Assembly (NCBI GenBank): GCA_001466705.2
Contig: LATX02000201.1
Coordinates: 372,001 to 436,000 of the forward strand
Source: Moniliophthora roreri
Lineage: Eukaryota; Basidiomycota; Agaricomycetes; Agaricales; Marasmiaceae
DNA: 64,000 bases
Direction: 5' to 3'
The notes under the pieces were generated by a model, which saw only the letters and a list, made by a program, of their open reading frames with translations, made no database searches and was not told the DNA's origin. A program made the position numbers and the translations under genes. Positions within the stretch are counted from its first letter, which is position 1; each line of letters starts with the position of its first letter. Below, piece by piece: positions 36,824 to 46,517 of this stretch.

Positions 36824-37850
36824 CTAAGAGTTAATTACCAATCCCAATCTTTCGCCAAAAAGGCTCGCTCGGTGCCATACCGTAACCGCTAGCACGCCCA
36901 GTACGAAGCCAATCAACAGTTGTGCATTAGGCACGAATTTATGTCTCGCAACGATTGTCTCAACTCTGGATTTCGTTCTTCCTGCCTTCTTTTTCAGCAC
37001 CTCCCGCATGTTGATAGCGTTGCCTGAAAGAATAAAGGGCGTATTCATGGTCTCTGGGAGTAGGTTCATCGCAGGGAGACCGTCGATGCTTTTCTGGCTA
37101 TGATTCACCCAATACGCCTTTAGGCCCTTCTCCCCTCCAGTCCTGATATTCTCTCCTTGTGCAGCGATATCCGAGTCTTCAAACTTAATAGCTATTCCGT
37201 CGTATTTTGTTCGATAGGATTTGAATTCGAAAAAGGGAATAACGTAGCCGCATGACTGCAAAAAAAAAAAAAAAAAATTGTTCAAGTTCAGTGTTCAATG
37301 ACCCAGTCGTGATAGAGAGCTCCGGGAAAAAAGACGTACGGTAGCAACCTTGTGCACGTCAATCATGATAACGGCTCTTGAACCTGGACTTCGCTGTTCG
37401 GGTGAAAGGACAGAGTTGTATTCCGGTGTTCCGAATTCGTAGACGGTTCCTGTAAACCCTTTGTTAGAAAAAGCGAGAAAAAAGAAACTCGTTGCTATCC
37501 CCAGTAACCTTTCCCAAGAAGCCTGGCTATCCTCGGTGGACCCTCAAAGGCATTAAAGTAGACTGTGATTCTTCCATTTTCACAAAGGTGGGAGATAGTT
37601 TCGCAGCCTGGTCATCAATTATATCCGGGAGGGAAGCAGAGGAAAGGGCAAAGTTACACGCACCACTACCTGTTAAATCCTCATACCACACCTTCCGACT
37701 ATTCACAATATGAAAATTTCCCTTGTTCCCTTTCCCTGACAGGTTGATATGACCATCTGCACTCAGAGGTGCTGTCGAAACCCAAAAAATGTGTTGGAGT
37801 TTGATCCAATCGATGAGGAATGGAGGTATTTCTTCAAAGAACTGGCCCAT
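36824..37850 (-). CDS. FMN split-barrel protein, copy 3, apparently intact
   Basis: Start at 37850: MGQFFEEIPPFLIDWIKLQH, then FWVSTAPLSADGHINLSGKG, HIVNSRKVWYEDLTGSG (exon 1 ends 37664), CETISHLCENGRITVYFNAF, EGPPRIARLLGKG, VYEFGTPEYNSVLSPEQRSP, SRAVIMIDVHKVATSCGYVI, GLKAYWVNHSQKSIDGLPAM, with the stop at 36824-36826. Exon positions equal those of copy 1 at 8323. The C-terminal hydrophobic segment (LLIGFVLGVLAVTVWHRASL) again suggests a membrane anchor. The last intron ends in a run of T before the acceptor. It has diverged clearly from copies 1 and 2 and is closest to copy 4, so the 36-42 kb pair is a separate duplication. Confidence 0.87.
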
Positions 37851-38924
37851 GATGAGCTTATTGGGGTGAAAGCAAGTGGGGTTATCGCGAAGCTCGTGCC
37901 GATCAGGTGAGAGAGAAAAAAGTTGAAATTTTCGATTTTCCGATTTGGGCGCTTTACTCGACGTACGTCACGGTAAACCTTTTTTCCCGCCTTCTTCCTC
38001 CCTTCGATATCCTTTCGAGATTCCTGGATATTGCTGAAATGCCCCTATCTATAAAACTTGGAAGGATACGGAGACCCCGAGGAATCATAAAAATTATGGG
38101 GTGTCATGATGTCATCCTGCTTTCGCCGAGGCGTAAAAAGAAAGTCATGACCAACGGCGGCGATCTAGTCACTCTCGGACCCCCAGAAACGCCGAAAGCA
38201 GCGTAAAAGGACTAAAGTACCACGTTCTTGAACACGGACATTCTTCCATCGTTGTGGGGAGCTAGCTCGTAATCTCCACCCGCGGATATCTCAATAGTGG
38301 CCTTGACCAAGCCCCAGCCACCACTACCGGTGACCATCACTGCCGCCTTCGTTCATGATACAAGCAAATAACCCTCAAATTCCCCTTAGTATCCGCGTTT
38401 CCACTCGCGCATTGACGTACTGCTTGGACCTCGACACCAAATGTCTGGAACTTGACAATCGTAATGATGCAACGTTCTGGCGTATATTATAGCGCCGGGT
38501 GCGCTTGGACCGTTGAATGATTGACTCGTTACATTCAATAGAGAGAGAGAGAGAGAGAGATCATTTTCTCACTGTGGATACGAAGCTACGAATCATCGAA
38601 TCAGTAGATCCTCTCTTCGTTCCCAAAGTGATTGCGGGTTTGCTGGCAATATCAAGGGTCGAGAAAACGAAACTCGGAGAAAGGGGGAGTTTACATAGCA
38701 TTAACCAGAACGTGGCCTTAATTGCGGTCGGACTCGCCTGGCTCACTGCGCAAGATGATTCTCCTTTCAAAAGATTTTCCCCGTTGTCGATCATGGACCA
38801 TTTTCTATATAGTGCCTGCCTGCTAATTTCTTCATACTTGCCTCACTGTCGATGCCTGGAAAGCCCAAGGGCCTTTCATGGTAATCAAGTCTTGGTCTAC
38901 GGTCAACGTTCCCGGGTCGCTATC

Positions 38925-39787
38925 TCGTAGCAACGCACACCTGATAATTTGTCACGTTTCTGCCATGTGGCCGGGCAGATGCCGCTACTAGTACTAGTAC
39001 TACTGCTCGGGATCTTGTCTGAGAGAGCAATCCGAGAACTTGAAGACTCCCCTTTCATCGCATGTGCTCGAACACTAAATGCATATAGCTCTGTAGTAAT
39101 AACATCCCCGTAGTACCAATAGGTCTTGGCATAGGTAGAATTGAAGCATGTACTTACTGGAAAGGTAACGACAACCGAAAACCTGCCCTTTGGGGTTTTA
39201 AATTTGTATCGCATACTCGTTTTATTTCAAGACGTGAGCTGGCGTTTATTCAGCTGCAAATATGTGGCTTCACTATTTGGTATCTTGCCTATCAGTCCCA
39301 AGCAAGCCCCTTAGCCTAAGTGTACATGTGAAGTAGGCACGCGAAGCGCACGCCAAAAGGTTAGCAACATTGTAGCGAATCCATCTCTCATAAGCTCAAA
39401 TCTGCAGATATCCATCCAAGGGGCGGGTAATATGTTTTTATGTTTGTCTAGAATGTATGTACTTTTTTTACAGGATTTTTAGAGGCAGCGGAACCGCCTC
39501 CAGGAAATTTTTTTGTTCTAGCAACATTGCCACCTCTCCGTGGCTGTGACCGGTGCGTCTCGAAACGAGATATTCCCAGCAGCTCGACCCCGGTCATCTC
39601 CCATCATCAACCACAGAGGTCTATTGGTCAGAAAAACAGTACAAGAAAGCCAGGTATGTTAATACCCTCTCCTTTCCCTTTTTTATTTATTTATTTTTTC
39701 TTCTCTGAATATTTTTATAAATTATTTACAATCTTGCACACAAACATAGGTAGCGAGCCGGAACTTGAGAACGGGGATACAAAGTCC
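38925..39787. other. Insertion specific to unit 2, with a possible gene fragment
   Basis: This roughly 860-bp stretch is missing from unit 1. On the plus strand 39527-39655 reads PPLRGCDRCVSKRDIPSSST and continues to an intron-like GTATGT...ATAG (39655-39750), after which GSEPELENGDTKSNTEKKSQ follows. This may be a captured fragment of an unknown gene. I could not find terminal repeats or target duplications. Confidence 0.4.
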
Positions 39788-39844
39788 AATACCGAAAAGA
39801 AAAGTCAACAACTTTCAGAAATCACAATACTGTGGCGAGGAATC

Positions 39845-41385
39845 CTACAAGCCAATTACAAATCCCAATCTTTCGCCAAGAAGGCTCACTCGGTGCCATA
39901 CCGTAACCACTAGGACGCCCAGCACAAAGCCAATCAACAGTTGTGCATTAGGCACGACTTTATGTTTCGCAGCAACCTGCTCGATTGTCCCAACTTTGGT
40001 TTTTGTTTCTCTTGCCTTGTTTTTCAGAGCCTCCCGTTGTTGAGACAGAACGGAGACATAAAGCGCAGTGGAGTGTGCTCAACTCACATTTGTACGAGAA
40101 CTTGTTAGAACCTTGAGGGTTGTAGAGGTGCGATGTGCAGAGTAGTCAATGTAAATTGAACTAAGGAATGTAGCTACATACATGCTTGCTTTTATACTAC
40201 TCTAAAGGATAAGTTCCATAGATAAACGGAGAAACCTAGTAAGCTATGGATGTAAGCTACTGAATACTTGTGAGACGAAGTATCCAAGAATAATGTGTCT
40301 TGGAGAGACACAATACAATCCTCTGACAGCGGAAGGAACTATACATGAATTCTACATGTGTTCTACTGTATTGTGCATGAGGCTACAATACTCCTACTGG
40401 ACGAGGGAGCACTCCTATGACTGTAGTGCAAGCTCCGGAGAAGCTCAGGAACGTACTTTGTAAGTTCCGTAGTTGATCACATACGCAAGTAATACAATAA
40501 CTAGTGTTCCTAATGTACCTAGTTTAGTATAGTACAGGTACTGTGCTTCAACACCCGTATGCTAGCAGCGTTGCCTGAAAGAATAAAGGGTGTATCCATG
40601 GTCTCTGGGAGTAGGTTCATCGCAGGAAGACCATCGATGCTTTTCTGGCTATGATCCACCCAATATGCCTTTAGGCCCTTTCCCCCCCTAGTCCTGATAT
40701 CCTCTTCTTGTGCAGTGATATCCAAGTCTTCGAACCTAATAGCTATTCTGTCATATTTTGGTCGATGGGATTTGAATTCGAAAAAGGGAATAGCATAGCC
40801 GCATGACTTTTGCAAAAAAATGTTCAGTGGAATCGTGATAGAAGCTCCGAAAAAAAAAAAAAAAAAAAGACGTATGGTAGCAACCTTGTGCACGTCAATC
40901 ATGATAACGGCTCTTGAACCTGGACTTCGCTGTTCGGGTGAAAGGACAGAGTTGTATTCCGGTGTTCCGAATTCGTAGACGGTTCCTGTAAACCCTTTGT
41001 TAGAAAAAGCGAGAAAAAAGAAACTCGTTGCTATCCCCAGTAACCTTTCCCAAGAAGCCTGGCTATCCTCGGTGGACCCTCAAAAGCATTAAAGTAGATT
41101 GTGATTCTTCCATTTTCACGAAGATGGGAGATAGTTTCACAGCCTGGTCATCAATTACATCTAAGAGCGAGAAAAAAGAAGAGGCAAGCTACACGCACCA
41201 CTACCTGTTAAATCCTCGTACCACACCTTTTGGCTATTCACAATATGAAAATTTCCCTTGTTCCCTTTCCCTGACAGGTTGACATGACCATCTGCACTCA
41301 GAGGTGCTGTTGAAACCCAGAAAATGTGTTGGAGTTTGATCCAATCGATGAGGAATGGAGGTATTTCTTCAAAGGACTGGCCCAT
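39845..41385 (-). pseudogene. FMN split-barrel protein, copy 4, interrupted by a solo LTR
   Basis: From the ATG at 41385: MGQSFEEIPPFLIDWIKLQH and the same exon series as copy 3, down to GLKAYWVDHSQKSIDGLPAM and FILSGNAASIRV. There the LTR (40038-40553) enters the last exon; translation would run into it and end after HSTCTILN. Beyond the LTR the original C-terminus resumes (QREALKNKARETKTKVGTIE and the membrane tail LLIGFVLGVLVVTVWHRVSL) with the stop at 39845-39847. A truncated product without the membrane tail is possible; the full protein is not. Confidence 0.88.
40038..40553. mobile_element. Solo LTR of a retrotransposon
   Basis: 516 bp beginning TGTTGAGACAG and ending GCTTCAACA, so the ends are TGTTGA and TCAACA, the inverted TG..CA ends of an LTR. 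It is flanked by the perfect 5-bp direct repeat CCCGT (40033-40037 and 40554-40558). The paralogous unit 1 has the empty site (CTCCCGCATGTTGATAGCG at about 37000), which shows that only the LTR plus one target copy was gained. There is no internal region, gag or pol, so it arose by LTR-LTR recombination. It is inserted in the last exon of FMN split-barrel copy 4. Confidence 0.88.
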
Positions 41386-41417
41386 GATGAGCTTATTGGG
41401 GTGAAAGCAAGTGGGGT

Positions 41418-42122
41418 CATTTATTATCACGAACAGAGCATATTTGACCATTTATATACAAGGTTTTGCATGTATATACGCGGTCGAATGCGCTCTAATG
41501 AGGTCACACCGATTTGGAATCGCGCACATTTTGGCGCGGCAGGGGGGGGGGGAGGGCCCTCTGACAGGTGTCCGCCACCAACTATCTGCCAGCCACCAAC
41601 TATATAGAAAACAAGAGACTGGAAAACCAGCATCTTTTAAAAAAATAATGATAACATTGCACTCGCCGTCGCTGAAAATGTAGTAATCGACACCAAAATC
41701 GCCCTGATAGGATAGAAACTCATTGCTGTAGCATCGGAGGCTCATCTAACATCATGTACATCCTATGGGAAATCCCCCCGCCACACTCACCTTTTTTTTC
41801 CCCTTCTGCAGCACGTTGACGCCACTGTCTGAGACGCATATAATCTAGACCCATCGAAGCCTCAGATATAACCCTTCTACGACCTCTGCTCAGAGTCCAC
41901 CAGACTGCAAGCCTTATGGAACACTAATTTTCTTGGAGATTTTGCATTTCTGGGGAATTATTGCATACAACTTGCGGAACAACGTGAGGACATGTGGATA
42001 ACATACATAGAACACGAAGATAACATGAAGAGGGGACGGAGGAATGGACGAAAATGTGCAGCGCCACCGTCAAACCTACGGATATCAGGCTCCCACGCCG
42101 TCCTTCCAATCGGCGTGACCTC
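41418..42122. mobile_element. Probable inverted-repeat insertion in unit 2
   Basis: This DNA is absent from unit 1. GAGGTCACACCGATTTGGAA at 41500 is matched in inverted orientation by the end at 42122, which on the minus strand reads GAGGTCACGCCGATTGGAA. The right inverted repeat coincides with the insertion edge, while the left one lies about 80 bp inside it. No clear target duplication was found. A non-autonomous DNA element, or two nested events, is likely. Confidence 0.5.
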
Positions 42123-42440
42123 TTGGAATTTTGATTTCCGATTTGGGCGCTTACTCGACGTCGTCACGGTAACTTTTTTTTTTTCCATGTCATCCGTTTC
42201 ATCCATTGCTCAATCTCCGTCTTATTCCTCCCTTCCATCTCTCGAAACTCCTGGAGGATATTGCTGAAATCCCCTATTTATAAAAGTAGGAAGGATGCGA
42301 AGACCTCGAGGAACCATAAAGATTGTGGGGTGTCATGATGACAATCTTGCTTTCGCCGAGGCGCAAAAGAAAGCCATGACGGCGGCGACCTAGTCACTCT
42401 CGGACCCCAGAAACGCCGAAAGCAGCGTAAAGGAACTAAA

Positions 42441-42771
42441 GTACCTCAAAGCTACGGAACGCGCTATCGCGTACCAACGGGCGCAATACAGAAATGGCGC
42501 TGAACTTTTTTGCAGTGAGTGAAGCTAGTTTTCATGTTTTGATTTCATTTTATTCACATTCCTATTCAGATCGGCAACTCTTTGAAACCGACAAGTTGTC
42601 TTTGAGAGTGAACTAAGTTATAATCGTTCAGTGGGATGGACATATCCGTGAGTCGGCGCCGTTTACCAATTTGGCTTTGTTGTTGTCTTATTTTCTCATG
42701 CAATTTTCATGAACGTGATCATACAATGCATAAGGTGCTACCCGACGCCTTCCTTTCATTCAACGTCCACG
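42441..42771. promoter_or_regulatory. Upstream region of P450 C
   Basis: Intergenic stretch between the end of duplication unit 2 and the P450 C start. I see no defined promoter motif. Confidence 0.35.
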
Positions 42772-45144
42772 ATGTCAATACATCTCTCCCCTACAACTGT
42801 CGCCCTCTACGGCGTTGTGTCGTACATCGTTTATGTTGCAGTATCCATTCTTTACAGATCCTTCGACGCTCCTTTACACTATATCCCCGGTCCAAAGCCC
42901 TCGTCTTGGTTATATGGTGAGCCTACTTCTCATAACGACAGCGACGAGAGGATGACACCATTCTCCTTTTTTTTTTCTTTTCACAGGGAACATCCCCGAC
43001 CTAGTATTCACTGAAAACTATGGAGACCACGAATTCAGATGGCAAAAGACATTTGGGAGGACGTACAAGTTGAAAGGATGCATGGGCGTGCGTAAACCAA
43101 CCATCCCCCCTTTCGCCTACCTACCTAACCATTACGACAATTTTTTTTTGGCAGGAAGACAAGCTATTCACCTCTGACCCTGTGGCTTTGAAATACATCT
43201 TCAAAAATAATCACATCTTCACGAGAGGCCATTATCATCAACATCTAGTATGGATGCTTATGGGAGAATGGAGTTTATTCCGTATTTCCCGTGTGTCGTA
43301 TTCAAGCTCGGATTACGTTCCTCGACTAACTCAAGACTAACTCGTTATCATCACTAGATGATGTCCATCGAAGGATACGAGCCATAGCAAATTCCGCTTT
43401 TTCGCAGACCAGATTGCAAGGCGTGTTTCCGATTGTGAGGAGTATCTCGAGGAAGGTAACGTATTACGGCTTCTTCTCTCCACAATGGTGCTCACCGTTC
43501 TTGTTACACTACAGTTTACGGATAAGCTGGACGAGAAACTTGATTCTACCCCCTCACAAGATAGTGTCATTGACGTCTACCATCTTATTCAACATGCGAC
43601 TTCCGATGTCGTAGCTGAAGGTACGGCTTCTACCGTCGACGTGTCCAATGAATCCTCAGGCTTGCGCGAATCTAGCGATGATGGGGTACCATTTCAACGC
43701 TGTAGAAACGGACGGTGGCGATGAAGTATCCAGGATCCATCAAAACATCATGTACGTTTTCTCTCCATACCTTCCCGATCTCAGTTGAACCTAACCTCTC
43801 TACCTACGACAGCCTCATAAGCTCAAGCAAAACCAACACAGCCCTCCTCGCAGACAGTCTCTTTGGATTCATACCCCGTCTACTCCTTCGTGCCAGTGTC
43901 AACTTGCCTACAGCTACGTTTGCTGTTTTGAGGAGGTACAGGAGTGTCATGTCGGAATGGTCAGGGATGTTGTATAAACAAAAGCTGGATAATCTTCGTT
44001 TGGGGTTGGATAAAGATGTGGATTTGTTGAGTGCTTTTGGTGTGTTTTTCCTTTTTTTCCTTTTCGTGGGATGGGTTGTTACTAATCGCTACAACTCTCG
44101 TATAGTGGAAGATAACGAAGCAGTACAAAAGGATGCAAAGATTTCGCCTGAAGAGATCAAGCATCAGATTACGTCCATGTTGGTTGCTGGGCAGGATACT
44201 ACGGTGACGTTTTTTCGTTTGTGCTCGTACGAAAGACATCTCGTCTGAGACTGGCTGCTTCTTCTTTTACGTAGGGAAACACCATCACGTTTGCTCTACT
44301 CGAGTTCGCGAGACATCCTGAATGGCAAGATAAAGTTCGTCAGGAGATTTTACAGATGGAAGGAGACCTCAGTTACTCGAACCTCGATAAACTTGTTTAC
44401 CTTAATGCCCATATCAAGGTATTCTTTCCTGTTCTCGTTTGGTTCATAGTCGACTGGTGTTCATGAGATGATAGGAAACCCTACGATATCACCCAGCTCT
44501 ACCCAATACGGAACGCCTGGCCGTTGAGGATACCGTTTTACCGCTCTCAACGCCTGTAAAGACGAAGGATAGGAGTATGATCACGGAAATACCGGTTAGG
44601 AAAGGACAGTTGGTGTATGGCGGTTTGGCTTCGTACAATAGGTTCGTTATACTTATTCCTCATTGGTACCGGGACACCAACTCGACACTCGCAATTAGGG
44701 ATCCTGAAATCTGGGGTGCAGATGCACACACCTTTGACGCATATCGCTGGATAGATGATCGCATGAACCATGTAAAGGAGACTGGGACGTCGTTTGGGCC
44801 GTATGCGAATGTGTTGGTTTCATCTTTGCTCTAATTTCTTTTTTCTTTTCGGACGTGAATCTAACTACGTACCCAGATCTTCGTTCATCGGTGGACCACA
44901 TGTTTGCCTAGGGTAAGTTACACTGATTCCTCAATGACATGGTATACTAAATACCTACTGTACTCTTAGATGGCGGTTGGCGATATCCGAGATGCAAGTC
45001 ATGTTGGCGGATTTGTTATCTCGATTCGCATTTGAAGCGGTAGAAGGAGTAGTTGTGAGGCCGTCTGTGGCTGTTACGATGCAACCTGTTTCGGAGAAGG
45101 GTTTACCGCATTTACCGTTGAGGGTGAAGAGGTTGGAGCATTGA
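42772..45144 (+). CDS. Cytochrome P450 C, open frame but altered haem loop
   Basis: Start MSIHLSPTTVALYGVVSYIV (membrane anchor), then PLHYIPGPKPSSWLYG. Exons continue GNIPDLVFTENYGDHEFRWQ, FGRTYKLKGCMG, EDKLFTSDPVALKYIFKNNH, GHYHQHLVWMLMGEW, HRRIRAIANSAFSQTRLQG, KLDEKLDSTPSQDSVIDVYH, ACANLAMMGYHFNAVETDGG, MSEWSGMLYKQKLDNLRLGL, the I-helix LVAGQDTTGNTITFALLEFA, AHIKETLRYHP (ExxR), DTVLPLSTPVKTKDRSMITE, RKGQLVYGGLASYNR and DAYRWIDDRMNHVKETGTSF. The haem loop is FIGGPHVCLG, then WRLAISEMQVMLADLLSRF; it ends at TGA 45142-45144. All exons are open, but the Arg normally two residues before the haem Cys is His, and the exon after GEWSLF is short. It may be a recently inactivated or atypical enzyme. 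Closest relative here: pseudogene B. Confidence 0.8.
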
Positions 45145-45239
45145 CGCGGTGGACGCTCGAGTATGTATTGGGCGCGGAAGTTTGTATTTCGATTCGAGTT
45201 ACAGTGCCCCCTAATTATAACGACCTTCTTTAATTGTTG

Positions 45240-45670
45240 CAACCCGTGGCCAACGTCGATGCATATGGAAACGACGAGCCCTTGCTTCCCGTCCTCACCC
45301 GCTAGCAACAAGCAAGGCTTCTGGATCTCAAGATTTTCCGCAACCCGAGTTACGAGCCGTTTTTTATTCACGAGAGCCCCTCCACCGACACACTACGCTC
45401 ATAATTGAGGAGATGCAGGACAAAGTTAAAGGAATGCATCTCTTGTTTTCGGTTCGGGATGTTCTGAATGAAGATGATGACTTGCGCAAGCCATCGTTTG
45501 AAGGGAGGAATGAGGGAGACTTGGAAATGGTTCGTCGGCATGGTATGTTGAGCTCTCTTGCCTAGACGACTCAATCTGATGTCGTTGTAGAGGGTTAAAG
45601 AAAGTCACACAGAAAGCATTGGATCCTGATGCACAATTCGAAGATGCACCAGTCCTACCACCATGGCATT
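45240..45670 (+). pseudogene. Unidentified coding relic, copy 1
   Basis: Discontinuous plus-strand frames read GNDEPLLPVLTR, LKIFRNPSYEP, IIEEMQDKVKGMHLLFSVRD, VLNEDDDLRKPSFEGRNEGD, then after an intron TQKALDPDAQFEDAPVLPPW. The same series in the same order recurs at 45890-46325. I do not recognise the family. Frame breaks suggest a pseudogene. It directly follows P450 C. Confidence 0.5.
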
Positions 45671-45889
45671 GAGAATTGAATCTGTTTGTTGATTGCTCGT
45701 GTCTCGCCACAGGATTCTTTTTTGACCGTGTGATACGTTTCTTCCGTTGCTCTACTGCACACTTGAACCCCGTCTGTAGTACATACGCAAGTAATTTGTG
45801 TAGTATGATTGCGAATATCAAAGGCACGATTACCAGTACCGATTCCAACTTGTCTTTCTTCTGCGCTACCATGACCACTGCAGCCAAAC

Positions 45890-46325
45890 TCTCAGACATT
45901 CAGAAGCAGCCCCTCATACGTCCCTTTTCCGACCGAGAAGTATGGGGCTCATGGATACCAAGATTTTCCGTAAACCAGCAACTGGAGCCCTTTGTTCATG
46001 TATGAGGATCTCTCCATTGACGCTATGGCCTGGCTATTGACAGTCGTGATCGAGCAGATGCAGGATAAAGCTAGAGGGTGGCGAGCTATGAAGGGGGCTC
46101 GCGAAGTTTTAGAACTAGGAGAGGCGCTGATAGATGGAAGGACTCGTGGAAACTTGAAAACAGGGTGAGTATGTCTGGCAGAGTCTCTCTCTAGACTGCT
46201 GACTCTGACTCTGACTCTTTGTGGTAGATGGTATACGCAAAACTGTGGAGAAGGCGTTGGATCCTGATGCATCAGTTGCAAAGTTTGATGACGCTCCTCG
46301 AATTCGCTCGTCGACAAAAGTTTGA
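45890..46325 (+). pseudogene. Unidentified coding relic, copy 2
   Basis: Frames read SDREVWGSWIPRFSVNQQLE, PFVHV, a stop, then in another phase VVIEQMQDKARGWRAMKGAR, EVLELGEALIDGRTRGNLKT, an intron with GTGAGT, and IRKTVEKALDPDASVAKFDD. It aligns segment by segment with 45240-45670, so the pair is a tandem duplication. A (GTA)n microsatellite follows at about 46441-46466. Confidence 0.5.
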
Positions 46326-46440
46326 GGTTTACATTTCTTTTTTTTTTTTTTTTTTAATTATTACCTTGTGCCAAAGCATGAACAGGAGCTTCTTGCAAAG
46401 ACCATTAATTCCAGAAAGCGTTATTGTACTTGATTCGTTT

Positions 46441-46466
46441 GTAGTAGTAGTAGTAGTAGTAGTAGT
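46441..46466. repeat. (GTA)n microsatellite upstream of the F-box gene
   Basis: Eight or so GTA/AGT trinucleotides, about 50 bp before the F-box start codon, so probably in its promoter or 5' UTR. Confidence 0.85.
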
Positions 46467-46517
46467 GTATATCTGTGATGCAATCGCCCATCAATATCTT
46501 TCTTCTGCACCACCACC

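Larger units (their letters stand above)
36050..38220. repeat. Tandem segmental duplication, unit 1
   Basis: Unit 1 contains AATCTCCACCCGCGGATATC (near 36060), a (GA)n run (about 36305-36332), an FMN split-barrel gene on the minus strand, and a tail with CCGATTTGGGCGCTT (near 37940). The same order recurs in unit 2 (38265-42440) in direct orientation. Confidence 0.85.
38265..42440. repeat. Tandem segmental duplication, unit 2, expanded by insertions
   Basis: Direct repeat of 36050-38220 but about twice as long. The extra length comes from an insertion at about 38925-39787, a 516-bp solo LTR at 40038-40553, and an insertion at about 41418-42122. Shared landmarks: AATCTCCACCCGCGGATATC (38269), the (GA)n run (about 38540-38562), the FMN split-barrel gene, and CCGATTTGGGCGCTT (about 42139). 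Confidence 0.85.
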
